A DNA stretch of 23,984 bases, taken from Bacillota bacterium (GTDB lineage: Bacteria; Bacillota; Clostridia; Acetivibrionales; DSM-1351). Shown here one piece after another: positions 16,949 through 23,984 of the stretch (position 1 is its first letter; the number at the start of each line of letters is the position of its first letter). The notes below the pieces were generated by a model that made no database searches, was not told the DNA's origin, and worked only from the letters and a program-made list of their open reading frames with translations. Where the stretch lies: positions 1 to 23,984 of the forward strand of contig JAEWCZ010000015.1 in assembly GCA_023390335.1 (NCBI GenBank). The letters are read 5' to 3'. The position numbers and the translations under genes were made by a program.

Positions 16949-16987
16949 AAAAGACTTGATTTCCGTAATGGAGATTGAGTCTTTTTT
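16949..16987 (+). terminator. Rho-independent terminator closing the pilus locus
   Basis: A 16 bp stem with three G-U wobbles (16949-16964 with 16970-16985) closes a GTAAT loop and ends in six T residues. It lies 20 bases after the stop of the CBM3/PA14 gene. It is the only strong terminator I see between 153 and this point, which supports one long transcription unit. Confidence 0.85.
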
Positions 16988-17059
16988 ATATTTAGGCACA
17001 CCGGATAGTTTTTGGCAAATATTACTAGTATATATATTTAAAATATGCTTTAAATAGGT

Positions 17060-17088
17060 TTGATTTTATTTCCGGGATTTTGTATAAT
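17060..17088 (+). promoter_or_regulatory. Sigma-A promoter of the DUF4015 lipoprotein gene
   Basis: TTGATT (17060-17065), a 17-base spacer and a perfect TATAAT (17083-17088). The expected start near 17095 lies downstream of the TTG at 17060, so that upstream in-frame start cannot be the real one and ATG 17144 is favoured. Confidence 0.7.
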
Positions 17089-17143
17089 TCTCAGTGTATA
17101 CTACATAATGCCACGAAAAATATCGGGAATGGGGTACTTTCAA

Positions 17144-18451
17144 ATGAAAAACAGGAAAAATATTGCAGTTTTGGTCACATCTCTTCTTTTAAGTATGACA
17201 GTTGCGTCAGGGTCATTTTTCCTTACAGGATGTAATGAAAACGGAACAAAAGAGCCTCAAAGCACCAGTACACAGGCTGCTCCTTCATCTGCCGTAAGTA
17301 CTGAAACAAAACCTTCAGATACTACAGCTGCAAATTCTACTGCGGCGGCTTCAGATTCCACAAAACAAGAGCAAGTACCTAAATCCGAAGGGTTGCAATT
17401 ATCTCCTAGTATAAAAGACGTAAAGGTTAAGGCTATATACCTCACAGGGCCTTCAGCCGGTTCTTCAGCAAAAGTCGATAAAATTATAAATATGGCAAAA
17501 AATACTGAATTGAATACTGTGGTCATTGATGTCAAGGAAGATGGTGCGGTAAATTATAGTACAAACCTTGACTCTGTAAAAAAATATGGCAAACAGGTAA
17601 AATACTATAATCCTAAAGATGTTATAAAAAAATTCCACGACAATGGAATATATGTAATAGGCAGAATAGTTGTTTTCAAAGATCCTGTTCTGGCAAAAAA
17701 CAGAGCTGACTTGGGTATAAAGGCTCCAAGTGGAAAGCTCTGGCTTGAAAACGGATCAACACCATGGGCAAACCCTTATATGGAAGAGGTTTGGGACTAT
17801 AATTTAGCAATTGCAAAGGAAGCTATATCCTATGGCTTTGATGAAATTCAGTTTGACTATGTTAGATTCCCAACAGGAAGCAAAAAATCCATTGATTATG
17901 GGACAAATGTTCCAGATAAGGCCAAAGCAATAAATGGGTTCCTTGCAAAATCAGAAAAAGAACTTCATGAGGAATTGGGAGTACCTGTTTCTGCAGACGT
18001 ATTTGCAATAATTATTGAAAGTAAATTAGATGGAGAAAGTATCGGACAGAGATTCCAGGAAGTCGGAAAAGATATATACTGCATAAGTCCAATGATTTAT
18101 CCGTCACACTACGCAAATAACTCGCCAAAAGGAATAATGGGTAATGGTGTAGGTCAGAAGATTAATGGTGTTACCTATACCAAGCCGGATATGGATCCTT
18201 ATGGGGTGGTATATAATTCACTGTTGTCGGCTAAAAAGAAAATATCTGAAACTACTGGTTACAAGGCAAAATTGAGACCTTATATACAGGCTTTTACTGC
18301 CAAATATCTGCCAGCAGGATATTTTCAGACTTACGGCGCAGAACAGGTTAAACAGCAAATCAAGGCTATAAATGATGCCGGATATGAAGAATGGATACTA
18401 TGGGACCCAAGTAATAGGTACCAGGAATCATATTTTGAAAAAGAAAAATAA
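17144..18451 (+). CDS. Lipoprotein with DUF4015 putative glycoside hydrolase domain
   Basis: A 435-residue exported lipoprotein. The signal peptide ends in the lipobox LTGC, with Cys30 as lipid anchor. A Ser/Thr/Ala-rich linker (about 31-85) comes before a single large domain (about 93-430) of the DUF4015 type (PF13200), which is predicted to be a TIM-barrel glycoside hydrolase. Seen motifs are VKAIYLTG, VVIDVKEDG and FDEIQFDYVRFP (Asp233, Glu234, Asp238 as candidate active-site acids). The start at ATG 17144 is supported by the promoter position and by the lipobox distance. The substrate is unknown; close relatives in Firmicutes are uncharacterised cell-surface proteins. It has its own promoter and terminator, so it is not part of the pilus operon, although it is also a surface carbohydrate-related gene. 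Confidence 0.85.
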   Translation: MKNRKNIAVLVTSLLLSMTVASGSFFLTGCNENGTKEPQSTSTQAAPSSAVSTETKPSDTTAANSTAAASDSTKQEQVPKSEGLQLSPSIKDVKVKAIYLTGPSAGSSAKVDKIINMAKNTELNTVVIDVKEDGAVNYSTNLDSVKKYGKQVKYYNPKDVIKKFHDNGIYVIGRIVVFKDPVLAKNRADLGIKAPSGKLWLENGSTPWANPYMEEVWDYNLAIAKEAISYGFDEIQFDYVRFPTGSKKSIDYGTNVPDKAKAINGFLAKSEKELHEELGVPVSADVFAIIIESKLDGESIGQRFQEVGKDIYCISPMIYPSHYANNSPKGIMGNGVGQKINGVTYTKPDMDPYGVVYNSLLSAKKKISETTGYKAKLRPYIQAFTAKYLPAGYFQTYGAEQVKQQIKAINDAGYEEWILWDPSNRYQESYFEKEK

Positions 18452-18463
18452 TTATTTCCGTAG

Positions 18464-18508
18464 AAAATGCCTGGCTTCATGTGAAAAATGGGGCTGGGCG
18501 TTTTTTTT
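18464..18508 (+). terminator. Rho-independent terminator after the DUF4015 gene
   Basis: A stem of about 17 bp with several G-U wobbles (18464-18480 with 18488-18504) closes a seven-base loop GTGAAAA and runs into eight T residues (18501-18508). It is 12 bases after the stop codon of the lipoprotein gene. Confidence 0.85.
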
Positions 18509-18535
18509 GAAATAATTCGGGAATATTTAACTATA

Positions 18536-18564
18536 TTGAACATATATAATTAAAGTGATACAAT
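18536..18564 (+). promoter_or_regulatory. Sigma-A promoter of nrdJ
   Basis: TTGAAC (18536-18541), a 17-base spacer and TACAAT (18559-18564). Transcription would begin near 18571, giving a leader of about 54 bases. That is too short to hold a cobalamin riboswitch, and none is visible upstream. I also see no clear NrdR box pair. Confidence 0.65.
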
Positions 18565-18624
18565 ATGTAGTGCCTATTGAATAATACAAATACAAAATAT
18601 AGACTAATGAGAGGGGATTTATTG

Positions 18625-21012
18625 ATGAAGTTATCGGAAAATGCCATCAAAGTATTGGAGAAGAGATATCTTGAGAAAGACGAAAACGGAAATCTGCTTG
18701 AGGATTGCGAAGGAATGTTTCGTCGTGTAGCAAAGGCAATAGCTTCTGCAGATGCCGCGTATACCGATGAAAAGGGATTGACGGCAATTGAACATGAATT
18801 TTATGATATGATGGCTAATCTTGAATTTTTGCCTAACTCACCTACTTTAATGAATGCCGGAAGACCTTTGGGGCAGTTAAGTGCTTGCTTTGTTCTACCT
18901 ATTGAAGATACAATGGAAGGCATCTTTGAATCCATAAAAAATGCAGCATTAATACATAAAAGCGGCGGAGGGACAGGTTTCAGCTTTTCCAGACTTCGTG
19001 CAAAAGGATCAACTGTAAATTCTACCGGTGGCGTTGCCAGCGGTCCTATAAGTTTTATGAAAGTTTTTAATGCCGCAACGGAAGCGGTAAAACAGGGGGG
19101 AACCAGACGTGGTGCCAACATGGGCATTTTAAGGATTGATCACCCTGATATTATGGAGTTCATTTCTTGCAAAAGTGATAATTCAGAAATCACTAATTTT
19201 AACCTAAGTGTTGGAATTACTGAAGACTTCATGAAAGCCGTAGAACACAATCTGGAATATGAACTTTTGGACCCAAAAACAAAGCAGCCTGTTGCCAAAC
19301 TTAATGCTAAAGAGGTATTTGATATAATCGTGGAAATGGCTTGGAAAAACGGGGAGCCGGGTATAATTTTTCTGGACAGGCTTAACCGGGATAATGTTAC
19401 TCCGAAGCTGGGAGAAATAGAAAGTACCAATCCATGCGGTGAGCAGCCATTGTTGCCTTATGAGGCATGTAATCTTGGCTCAATAAATCTGTACAATATG
19501 ATGGATGATTCACATAGAGGTCTTGATTTTGAGAAACTTGAAAACACCGTAAGAAAAGCGGTTCGTTTTCTTGATAATGTAATAGAGGTCAACAAATATC
19601 CTTTGCCTGAAATTGATAAAATGACAAGAGGTACACGAAAAATAGGTCTTGGAGTTATGGGGTGGGCAGACACGCTTTGTGCTTTGGGCATAGCATATAA
19701 TTCTCAAGCTGCAATAGACTTAGCGGACAAGGTTATGTCCTTTATCAATGATACTGCACAGAAAGCTTCACAGGATTTGGCTGAATTGAAGGGCGTTTTT
19801 CCATTTTATGAGGACAGCATCTATGCACAAAAAGGCATAAAAATGAGAAATGCTACTACTACCACTATTGCACCAACTGGTACATTGAGTTTGATAGCTG
19901 GTGTATCAAGCGGAATTGAGCCGATATTTGCAATTTCATATATCAGAAATGTCATGGACAATAGTGAACTGGTTGAGGTTAACCCTGTATTTAAGACTGC
20001 GGCGCTATCAGATAATTTCTATTCAGACGAACTCATGAAAAAAATTGCCAGGGTTGGAACTGTTAAAAATATGAATGAGGTACCGAAGAATGTTCAGGAC
20101 ATTTTTGTTACTGCACATGATGTGCTTCCCGAATGGCACGTAAAAATGCAGGCGGCTTTCCAGAGGCATACTGACAACGCTGTTTCCAAGACAGTTAACC
20201 TGAGTCACGATGCTACTACAGATGATGTTAGAGAGGTATTCACTCTAGCCTATAAGACTCATTGTAAAGGGGTTACTATTTACAGAGACGGAAGCCGTGA
20301 CTTGCAGGTTCTCAATATTGGAAAAGTTAAAGGTAAGGAAGAAAATGCTGACAAGGAATTGCCAGCAGGAGAGAATATTTACTGTGATTCCTGTGCGACT
20401 AACAATGTGCCCGGTAAAATAGAGCCAAGGCCAAGACCTGACATTACAACAGGTTTTACCGAAAAAGTTGGAATAGGCTGCGGAAATCTTTATATTACGG
20501 TAAACTACGACGAAAATGGTATTTGCGAGGTCTTCACAAATACAGGACGTGCAGGAGGCTGTCCTTCTCAATCAGAAGCAACAAGCCGTCTGGTGTCGGT
20601 AGCATTACGTTCCGGTATGGATGTAAAATCAATTGTTGAACAGCTAAAAGGCATAAGATGCCCGTCTACCATACGTCAGAAGGGTTTGAAGGTTTTGTCC
20701 TGCCCGGATGCAATAGGCAGACTCATAGAAAAGGTTGCAAAAATCCAGAGTAGCAAAGACGAGGATGTATCAGGAGAAATATGTGCAACAACTGAATACA
20801 GCCTCTTGCAAAAGCCTTCTGCAAGGACTGCTGATGCAGATCAAAGTGGGTGCGATTCACAATGCAGCAGCTGTACTATGAAGGAAGTATGCTCAAACCC
20901 CGGTAATGAAGAGGACTATGTAAGTGCGGAATGCCCGGAGTGCGGTAAAGCACTTGAGCATGAAGGCGGTTGTGTTATTTGCAGGAGCTGCGGGTATAGT
21001 AAGTGTGGGTAG
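18625..21012 (+). CDS. nrdJ: Class II (adenosylcobalamin-dependent) ribonucleotide reductase
   Basis: Makes deoxyribonucleotides from ribonucleotides in the cytoplasm with a B12 radical, needing no oxygen. The 795 residues show LSACFVLP (redox Cys88), NPCGE (radical-bearing Cys271 with Glu273) and EACNLGS (redox Cys282). Cys271 and Cys282 are 11 apart, as in the Lactobacillus enzyme. Phosphate-binding APTGTLSLIAG follows, then a TSCPD domain (about 610-720). The tail is cysteine-rich: C743, C747, C750 and C756, then a zinc-ribbon-like cluster C770, C773, C783, C786, C789 and C794, probably the thiol shuttle. ATG 18625 is chosen because GAGGGG (18611-18616) is 8 bases upstream. TTG 18577 and ATG 18607 in the same frame would add residues atypical for the family. 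It stands alone, with its own promoter. Confidence 0.95.
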   Translation: MKLSENAIKVLEKRYLEKDENGNLLEDCEGMFRRVAKAIASADAAYTDEKGLTAIEHEFYDMMANLEFLPNSPTLMNAGRPLGQLSACFVLPIEDTMEGIFESIKNAALIHKSGGGTGFSFSRLRAKGSTVNSTGGVASGPISFMKVFNAATEAVKQGGTRRGANMGILRIDHPDIMEFISCKSDNSEITNFNLSVGITEDFMKAVEHNLEYELLDPKTKQPVAKLNAKEVFDIIVEMAWKNGEPGIIFLDRLNRDNVTPKLGEIESTNPCGEQPLLPYEACNLGSINLYNMMDDSHRGLDFEKLENTVRKAVRFLDNVIEVNKYPLPEIDKMTRGTRKIGLGVMGWADTLCALGIAYNSQAAIDLADKVMSFINDTAQKASQDLAELKGVFPFYEDSIYAQKGIKMRNATTTTIAPTGTLSLIAGVSSGIEPIFAISYIRNVMDNSELVEVNPVFKTAALSDNFYSDELMKKIARVGTVKNMNEVPKNVQDIFVTAHDVLPEWHVKMQAAFQRHTDNAVSKTVNLSHDATTDDVREVFTLAYKTHCKGVTIYRDGSRDLQVLNIGKVKGKEENADKELPAGENIYCDSCATNNVPGKIEPRPRPDITTGFTEKVGIGCGNLYITVNYDENGICEVFTNTGRAGGCPSQSEATSRLVSVALRSGMDVKSIVEQLKGIRCPSTIRQKGLKVLSCPDAIGRLIEKVAKIQSSKDEDVSGEICATTEYSLLQKPSARTADADQSGCDSQCSSCTMKEVCSNPGNEEDYVSAECPECGKALEHEGGCVICRSCGYSKCG

Positions 21013-21080
21013 AACCTTCTAATATTACAAGTCCCAGAAAGACTGGTATAGGCGACTTTTAGTAAAAAACGCTCAGAAAA

Positions 21081-21292
21081 TCAAATTAAATTTGATTTAA
21101 TTATAATCGTGAATGGCAAGATTCAAATAATCTCAAATGCTTCAAATGCTTGACACAGAGGGCTTTCTTATAAAGAGGGCCTTTTTGTGTCTCGTTTTAT
21201 ATAAATTAGATTGAACGATAACAAATTTTTTTCAATATTAGAACTCTAAAAAAATATTAAGCGAGTTTTTCATTGGTAATTGTAGTTAATTG
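21081..21292 (+). repeat. Intergenic direct repeat, copy A
   Basis: About 212 bases that recur at 23198-23404 in the same orientation. The core 21101-21210 aligns without gaps to 23218-23327 with 8 mismatches in 110 bases counted by eye. After the core the copies diverge and need small gaps, then match again over the last 20 bases (TTGGTAATTGTAGTTAATTG here). The left edge carries the palindrome TCAAATTAAATTTGA. No coding potential is evident. Confidence 0.85.
21152..21191 (+). other. Conserved stem-loop in repeat copy A
   Basis: GACACA (21152-21157) pairs with TGTGTC (21186-21191). Inside, a G-rich strand faces GGCCTTTTT, and CTTT/AAAG closes a CTTAT loop. The T tract after GGCC makes it terminator-like, but the outer pairs continue past the T tract, which is unusual. 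It could be an imperfect terminator or a structured RNA. Confidence 0.55.
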
Positions 21293-21351
21293 TATATTAA
21301 GATAGAATAGTTCTATAAAATTTAAAGGAGACATCGAAAAAGAGGTAAAGA

Positions 21352-21381
21352 ATGAATAATTTCGTAAGTTACATTAAATGA
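21352..21381 (+). other. Nine-codon open frame with ribosome site, function doubtful
   Basis: ATG at 21352 is preceded by GAGG (21342-21345) and by AAAGGAG (21324-21330). The frame encodes MNNFVSYIK and then stops. It could be a leftover gene start beside the repeat, a leader peptide or chance. Nothing downstream continues it in any frame that I can recognise. Reported because a good ribosome site without a gene is suggestive of a deletion. Confidence 0.2.
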
Positions 21382-21451
21382 TTACCACATATCCGGCTGT
21401 GCGGTGCGCTTCCATAATTAATGGGTATACATAACGTTGCTTTCTAAATAT

Positions 21452-21480
21452 TTGACTGAATGGATAATTATTGATACTAT
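21452..21480 (+). promoter_or_regulatory. Sigma-A promoter of the PstS-like gene
   Basis: TTGACT (21452-21457), a 17-base spacer and TACTAT (21475-21480), about 80 bases before the start codon. It lies outside the repeat, so the gene does not need the repeat for expression. I see no clear Pho-box direct repeats near it. Confidence 0.6.
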
Positions 21481-21567
21481 GATGAAATAGGTAAAATGTA
21501 TTAAAGGCCAAATAATTAATGTTATTTTTTGTTCTAGAATTTAAAATTTCACTTGAGGTATGTAAAT

Positions 21568-23007
21568 ATGAACATAAAGAGATACTACATAATCACTTTT
21601 ATACTAGCTTTTTTTGCTTCTCCAATTGCTGTAACAGTCGGTATAATTACTGGAGGTATGACTGGTGTAATCTATATGAGTGTGTTTATTGCGGTTCTAT
21701 TACTTTGCTCAATATGGCTTTTATGGGTAAAATTCTGCAAAACACCTGAAAGTGTATCAAAGCTTCTATTGCCCATTTTTACAGCTTATGCTTATTACAT
21801 GATAATTTGGGTGATTGTGTACGGATTTTCTAAATATCATTTTAACAGCGGCTTGTTTTCAGGTGTATTCCCATTGGCTACTATGCCTTACTTTTTTATA
21901 AACTTCCTTTTGGCCTTTGGAGGGGACTTTAATCTCTTTCCTGCTATTAATTCTGGTATAACTATTGTTTCAATAATTACAATTTATTTGTCCTGTGTAG
22001 TTATGAAAAGGAAAATTCTATTCAATAAGTGTTTATTGATGTATGCTCTTATATTTGCTTTGCTATCAGGAATTGCCATGTTTCAATATCATGACAGAAC
22101 AACCAAAGTCTTTTCGGATGATAAAAATGTTCAACTTGTTAATGATGAGGTTGACCTATCTGAATACCAGCCTTTCTCATCAAATAATTTACTAAAAAAA
22201 TTAAATGAAAAGCCGACTGTTTCTATATCAGATAATTTTCCAAAGCTAGATGGGGCAACAGCAGCTTACCCTGTGTACGGCGCGATGGCTCAAGAGATAT
22301 ATAAGGGCTTAGACGAAAATAGTGTGGGTGATTATGTCTCTTGCACAAAAACTACTGAAGCATACTCACAACTCATAAATGGCAATATTGATATTTTTTT
22401 CGGTGCTCAGCCCTCAAAGCAGCAACTTAAAATGGCAGAATCCAAAGGCGTAAAATTCGAATTAACTCCAATAGCAAGGGAAGCATTTGTTTTCTTTGTA
22501 AATAAGGGTAATCCGGTTGACAATTTAACCCTTGAGCAAATTCAAGACATATATCAAAAAAAGATAACTAATTGGAGTGAGTTGGGTGGTAAAAATGAAA
22601 AAATACTCCCGTTTCAACGTCCAGAAAATTCCGGCAGCCAAACCATAATGCTTGCAAAAGTGATGAACGGTAAAACATTGCCTGCTCCTCTTTGGGAAGA
22701 ATACTCCTCAGGAATGGGTGAAATTATTAGTCAAACAGCAGCTTATAGAAACTACACTTCAGCAATCGGATATTCCTTTAGGTATTTTGCAACCGGAATG
22801 AAGCCCAATAACGATATTAGGATATTAAATATTAACGGAATAGCACCTTCGTACCAAAATATTCGTAAAAAGAAATATCCGTTTACTGTTGATGTTTATG
22901 CTGTAACAGCAGGCTCAAAGAATCCCAATACAAATAAGTTAATTCAGTGGATTCTGTCGGAACAAGGACAAAAACTCATCGAAACCTGTGGATATATCCG
23001 CCGATGA
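21568..23007 (+). CDS. Polytopic membrane protein with PstS-like binding domain
   Basis: The 479-residue protein combines two parts. Residues 1-175 hold about six hydrophobic segments (near 6-28, 32-54, 66-88, 102-118, 129-147, 153-172). Residues 205-479 form a type 2 periplasmic-binding domain of the PstS kind: LDGATAAYPVYGAMA at the start, TTEAYSQLINGNIDIFFGAQPS, PIAREAFVFFVNKGNPV, LTLEQIQDIYQKKITNWSELGG and a SGSQT-type loop (here NSGSQTIML). Normal PstS is a lipoprotein with no polytopic anchor. ATG 21568 has GAGGT (21555-21559) 8 bases upstream. No pstCAB or phoU genes are adjacent, so transport of phosphate is not shown; it may be a ligand sensor or an isolated binding protein. It is flanked by two copies of a non-coding repeat. 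Confidence 0.8.
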   Translation: MNIKRYYIITFILAFFASPIAVTVGIITGGMTGVIYMSVFIAVLLLCSIWLLWVKFCKTPESVSKLLLPIFTAYAYYMIIWVIVYGFSKYHFNSGLFSGVFPLATMPYFFINFLLAFGGDFNLFPAINSGITIVSIITIYLSCVVMKRKILFNKCLLMYALIFALLSGIAMFQYHDRTTKVFSDDKNVQLVNDEVDLSEYQPFSSNNLLKKLNEKPTVSISDNFPKLDGATAAYPVYGAMAQEIYKGLDENSVGDYVSCTKTTEAYSQLINGNIDIFFGAQPSKQQLKMAESKGVKFELTPIAREAFVFFVNKGNPVDNLTLEQIQDIYQKKITNWSELGGKNEKILPFQRPENSGSQTIMLAKVMNGKTLPAPLWEEYSSGMGEIISQTAAYRNYTSAIGYSFRYFATGMKPNNDIRILNINGIAPSYQNIRKKKYPFTVDVYAVTAGSKNPNTNKLIQWILSEQGQKLIETCGYIRR

Positions 23008-23197
23008 TTTTGGTTACATTGCTGATGTAAGGTCAACTATTTGGTTTCCGTAAACACTTCCATTTCCAATATCGGAATTTTTAAGTAATATCGGAGTTTC
23101 CCATTAGAGCTTCTTATATTAAAAACTCTGGAAGGCTTGATATAAGTGGGTTATAATAATTATGTATTGTAAATAAATTTATTAAATATTAAATAAA

Positions 23198-23404
23198 TCA
23201 AGATTAATTTGATTTATTTATAATCGTGAATGGCAAAATTTGAATAATATCAAATTCTTCGAATGCTTGACACAGAGGGCTTTCTTATAAAGCGGGCCTT
23301 TTTGTGTCTCGTTTTATGTAAATTAGATAGCATGATAATAAATTATTAATCATTAGAATTATATAATCATTAAGGGAGGTTTTATTGGTAATTGTAATTA
23401 ATTG
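23198..23404 (+). repeat. Intergenic direct repeat, copy B
   Basis: Second copy of the element at 21081-21292, same orientation, about 2.1 kb away. The core 23218-23327 differs from copy A at 8 of 110 positions. Its right end TTGGTAATTGTAATTAATTG (23385-23404) matches copy A with one change. Unlike copy A, it carries GGGAGG just before that right end. The RHS reading frame opens 9 bases after the repeat ends. Confidence 0.85.
23269..23308 (+). other. Conserved stem-loop in repeat copy B
   Basis: Same structure as in copy A: GACACA (23269-23274) with TGTGTC (23303-23308). The inner stem is better here, GCTTT/AAAGC around CTTAT, because the one base that differs from copy A (C for A) adds a G-C pair. 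A change that improves the fold hints that the structure matters, though one substitution is weak evidence. Confidence 0.55.
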
Positions 23405-23412
23405 GCTAATAA

Positions 23413-23984
23413 TATAGATATGTATATGATAACCTTGGAAGGCTGATTCAGGAAACAATACCTTTTGAAAAAGCTGATACCACAGGTATAGTGTACTGTA
23501 CAGTGAAAAAGCACTATTATGACCGTAATGGAAACGGCAGTAATATTAATATGACCTACGATGCAATGGGAAGACATATTAATAATACTGTAACTAATAC
23601 AGAAAACCCGGAATTGAATAACACCTATGCTTATACCTATACCTTAACTGGCAATAGAAGGACTATGAGTAGTGGTGGTGTAGATACCACATACTACTAT
23701 GATGATTTAGGTCGCTTAACTAAAGAGGAGGCATCAAATGGAACTTTAAAAGAGTATACATATGATGTTGCAAATAACAAGAAATCCCTTGTTGTAAAAG
23801 TCAATGGGGTTACAAGGACAAATACATCGTATTCATATGATAAAATGAACAGACTCAATCAAGTATTCGAAAATGGGTCGTTGATAGCAACCTATACATA
23901 CGATACTAATGGAAACAGAGATACACTGACAACTGCTAATGGAAATGTATCTGCATACAAGTATAATATAGCTAACAAGCTAAA
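23413..23984 (+). pseudogene. RHS/YD-repeat protein fragment, 5' end missing, continues past window
   Basis: An open frame of 190 codons with no stop runs from just after TAA (23410-23412) to the window end. It encodes YD-repeat motifs of RHS/wall-associated proteins: YDNLGRLIQE, YDRNGNG, MTYDAMGRH, YYYDDLGRLTKE, YSYDKMNRLNQ and YTYDTNGNRD. RHS proteins form large shells that often carry a variable toxin at the C-terminus. The frame starts in the middle of a repeat and has no start codon or ribosome site at its beginning. The first GTG is at 23491 and the first ATG at 23551, both inside repeats. There is no signal peptide. This suggests a gene cut at its 5' end, perhaps by recombination at the adjacent repeat. 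A frameshift upstream is an alternative, but no RHS-like coding is visible there. Confidence 0.7.

Larger units (their letters stand above)
21013..21567 (+). other. Non-coding region between nrdJ and the PstS-like gene
   Basis: This 555-base stretch has no credible gene. A weak hairpin at about 21031-21062 (AAGTC/GACTT enclosing CCAG/CTGG, then TTTT) may help end nrdJ transcription. Repeat copy A occupies 21081-21292. Positions 21293-21451 are A/T-rich apart from a less A/T-rich patch near 21392-21415, and I see nothing recognisable there. A promoter lies at 21452-21480. Confidence 0.6.
23008..23412 (+). other. Non-coding region between the PstS-like gene and the RHS fragment
   Basis: No gene is credible in these 405 bases. 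A small hairpin TTACAT/ATGTAA with loop TGCTG (23014-23030) follows the PstS-like stop but has no T tract, so it is a poor terminator. Positions 23031-23197 hold nothing I recognise. Repeat copy B fills 23198-23404. A strong ribosome-like site GGGAGG (23374-23379) precedes a TTG at 23385, but that frame stops after ten codons. Confidence 0.6.

Noticed and set aside
17060..17143. N-terminal extension of the DUF4015 lipoprotein from TTG 17060
   Set aside because: This stretch holds the -35 and -10 boxes of the promoter, and the lipoprotein signal peptide fits ATG 17144.
18509..18624. A cobalamin riboswitch controlling the B12-dependent nrdJ
   Set aside because: The space between the upstream terminator and the start codon is about 115 bases, most of it promoter, and no B12-box sequence is visible.
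21519..21749. A 76-codon + strand frame overlapping the start of the PstS-like gene
   Set aside because: It is out of frame with a gene that has clear membrane helices and a good ribosome site, and its own product has no recognisable features.
21081..23404. A composite transposon carrying the PstS-like gene
   Set aside because: The flanking repeats encode no transposase, show no clear terminal inverted repeats, and no target-site duplication is evident.
1..23984. A CRISPR array or phage region
   Set aside because: No regularly spaced short repeats and no integrase, capsid, portal or terminase genes are visible.

Overview
The window is AT-rich DNA that reads like a chromosome segment of an anaerobic Gram-positive bacterium of the class Clostridia. 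Codon use is A/T-rich, ribosome binding sites are strong, and three genes start with TTG. A secreted protein with a CBM3-like (cellulose-binding) domain suggests a plant-fibre degrader of the Ruminiclostridium type. That placement is inferred, since no species-level marker is complete here. All genes are on the + strand.

Region 1 (1-153) is the tail of a ribosomal RNA operon: the 3' end of a 5S rRNA, a complete tRNA-Asn(GTT) with encoded CCA, and an intrinsic terminator.

Region 2 (about 268-16987) is one long type IV pilus (T4P) locus. The order is pilB (extension ATPase), pilT (retraction ATPase), pilC (platform), a major-pilin-like gene, pilD (prepilin peptidase), pilM, a minor prepilin, pilN, pilO, a second minor prepilin, a very large PilX-like prepilin, and a 1172-residue secreted protein (CBM3-like, FnIII, PA14, three FnIII, novel C-terminus). 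Candidate sigma-A promoters precede pilB and pilC, spacing from pilC onward is tight, and a strong terminator closes the set after the CBM3/PA14 gene. PilB-PilC-PilM-PilN-PilO would form the motor and alignment complex, PilD matures the prepilins, and the minor prepilins plus PilX-like protein are candidates for the fibre tip. The last protein is a candidate adhesin for cellulose or another polysaccharide. PilN and PilO carry extra extracytoplasmic C-terminal domains; the one in PilN looks PsbP/Mog1-like. PilB carries two MshEN-type motifs of the kind that bind c-di-GMP.

Region 3 (17060-21012) holds two independent genes, each with its own promoter: a lipoprotein of the DUF4015 putative glycoside hydrolase family, closed by a terminator, and the adenosylcobalamin-dependent class II ribonucleotide reductase nrdJ, with a cysteine-rich C-terminal tail.

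Region 4 (21013-23984) is an accessory-looking segment. Two copies of a roughly 210 bp non-coding repeat flank a gene for a polytopic membrane protein fused to a PstS-like binding domain. In each copy a 110 bp core is about 93% identical and ends in the same stem-loop. Directly after the second copy, an RHS/YD-repeat reading frame begins in mid-repeat without a start codon and runs off the window. This looks like a recombination junction or a truncated RHS gene.
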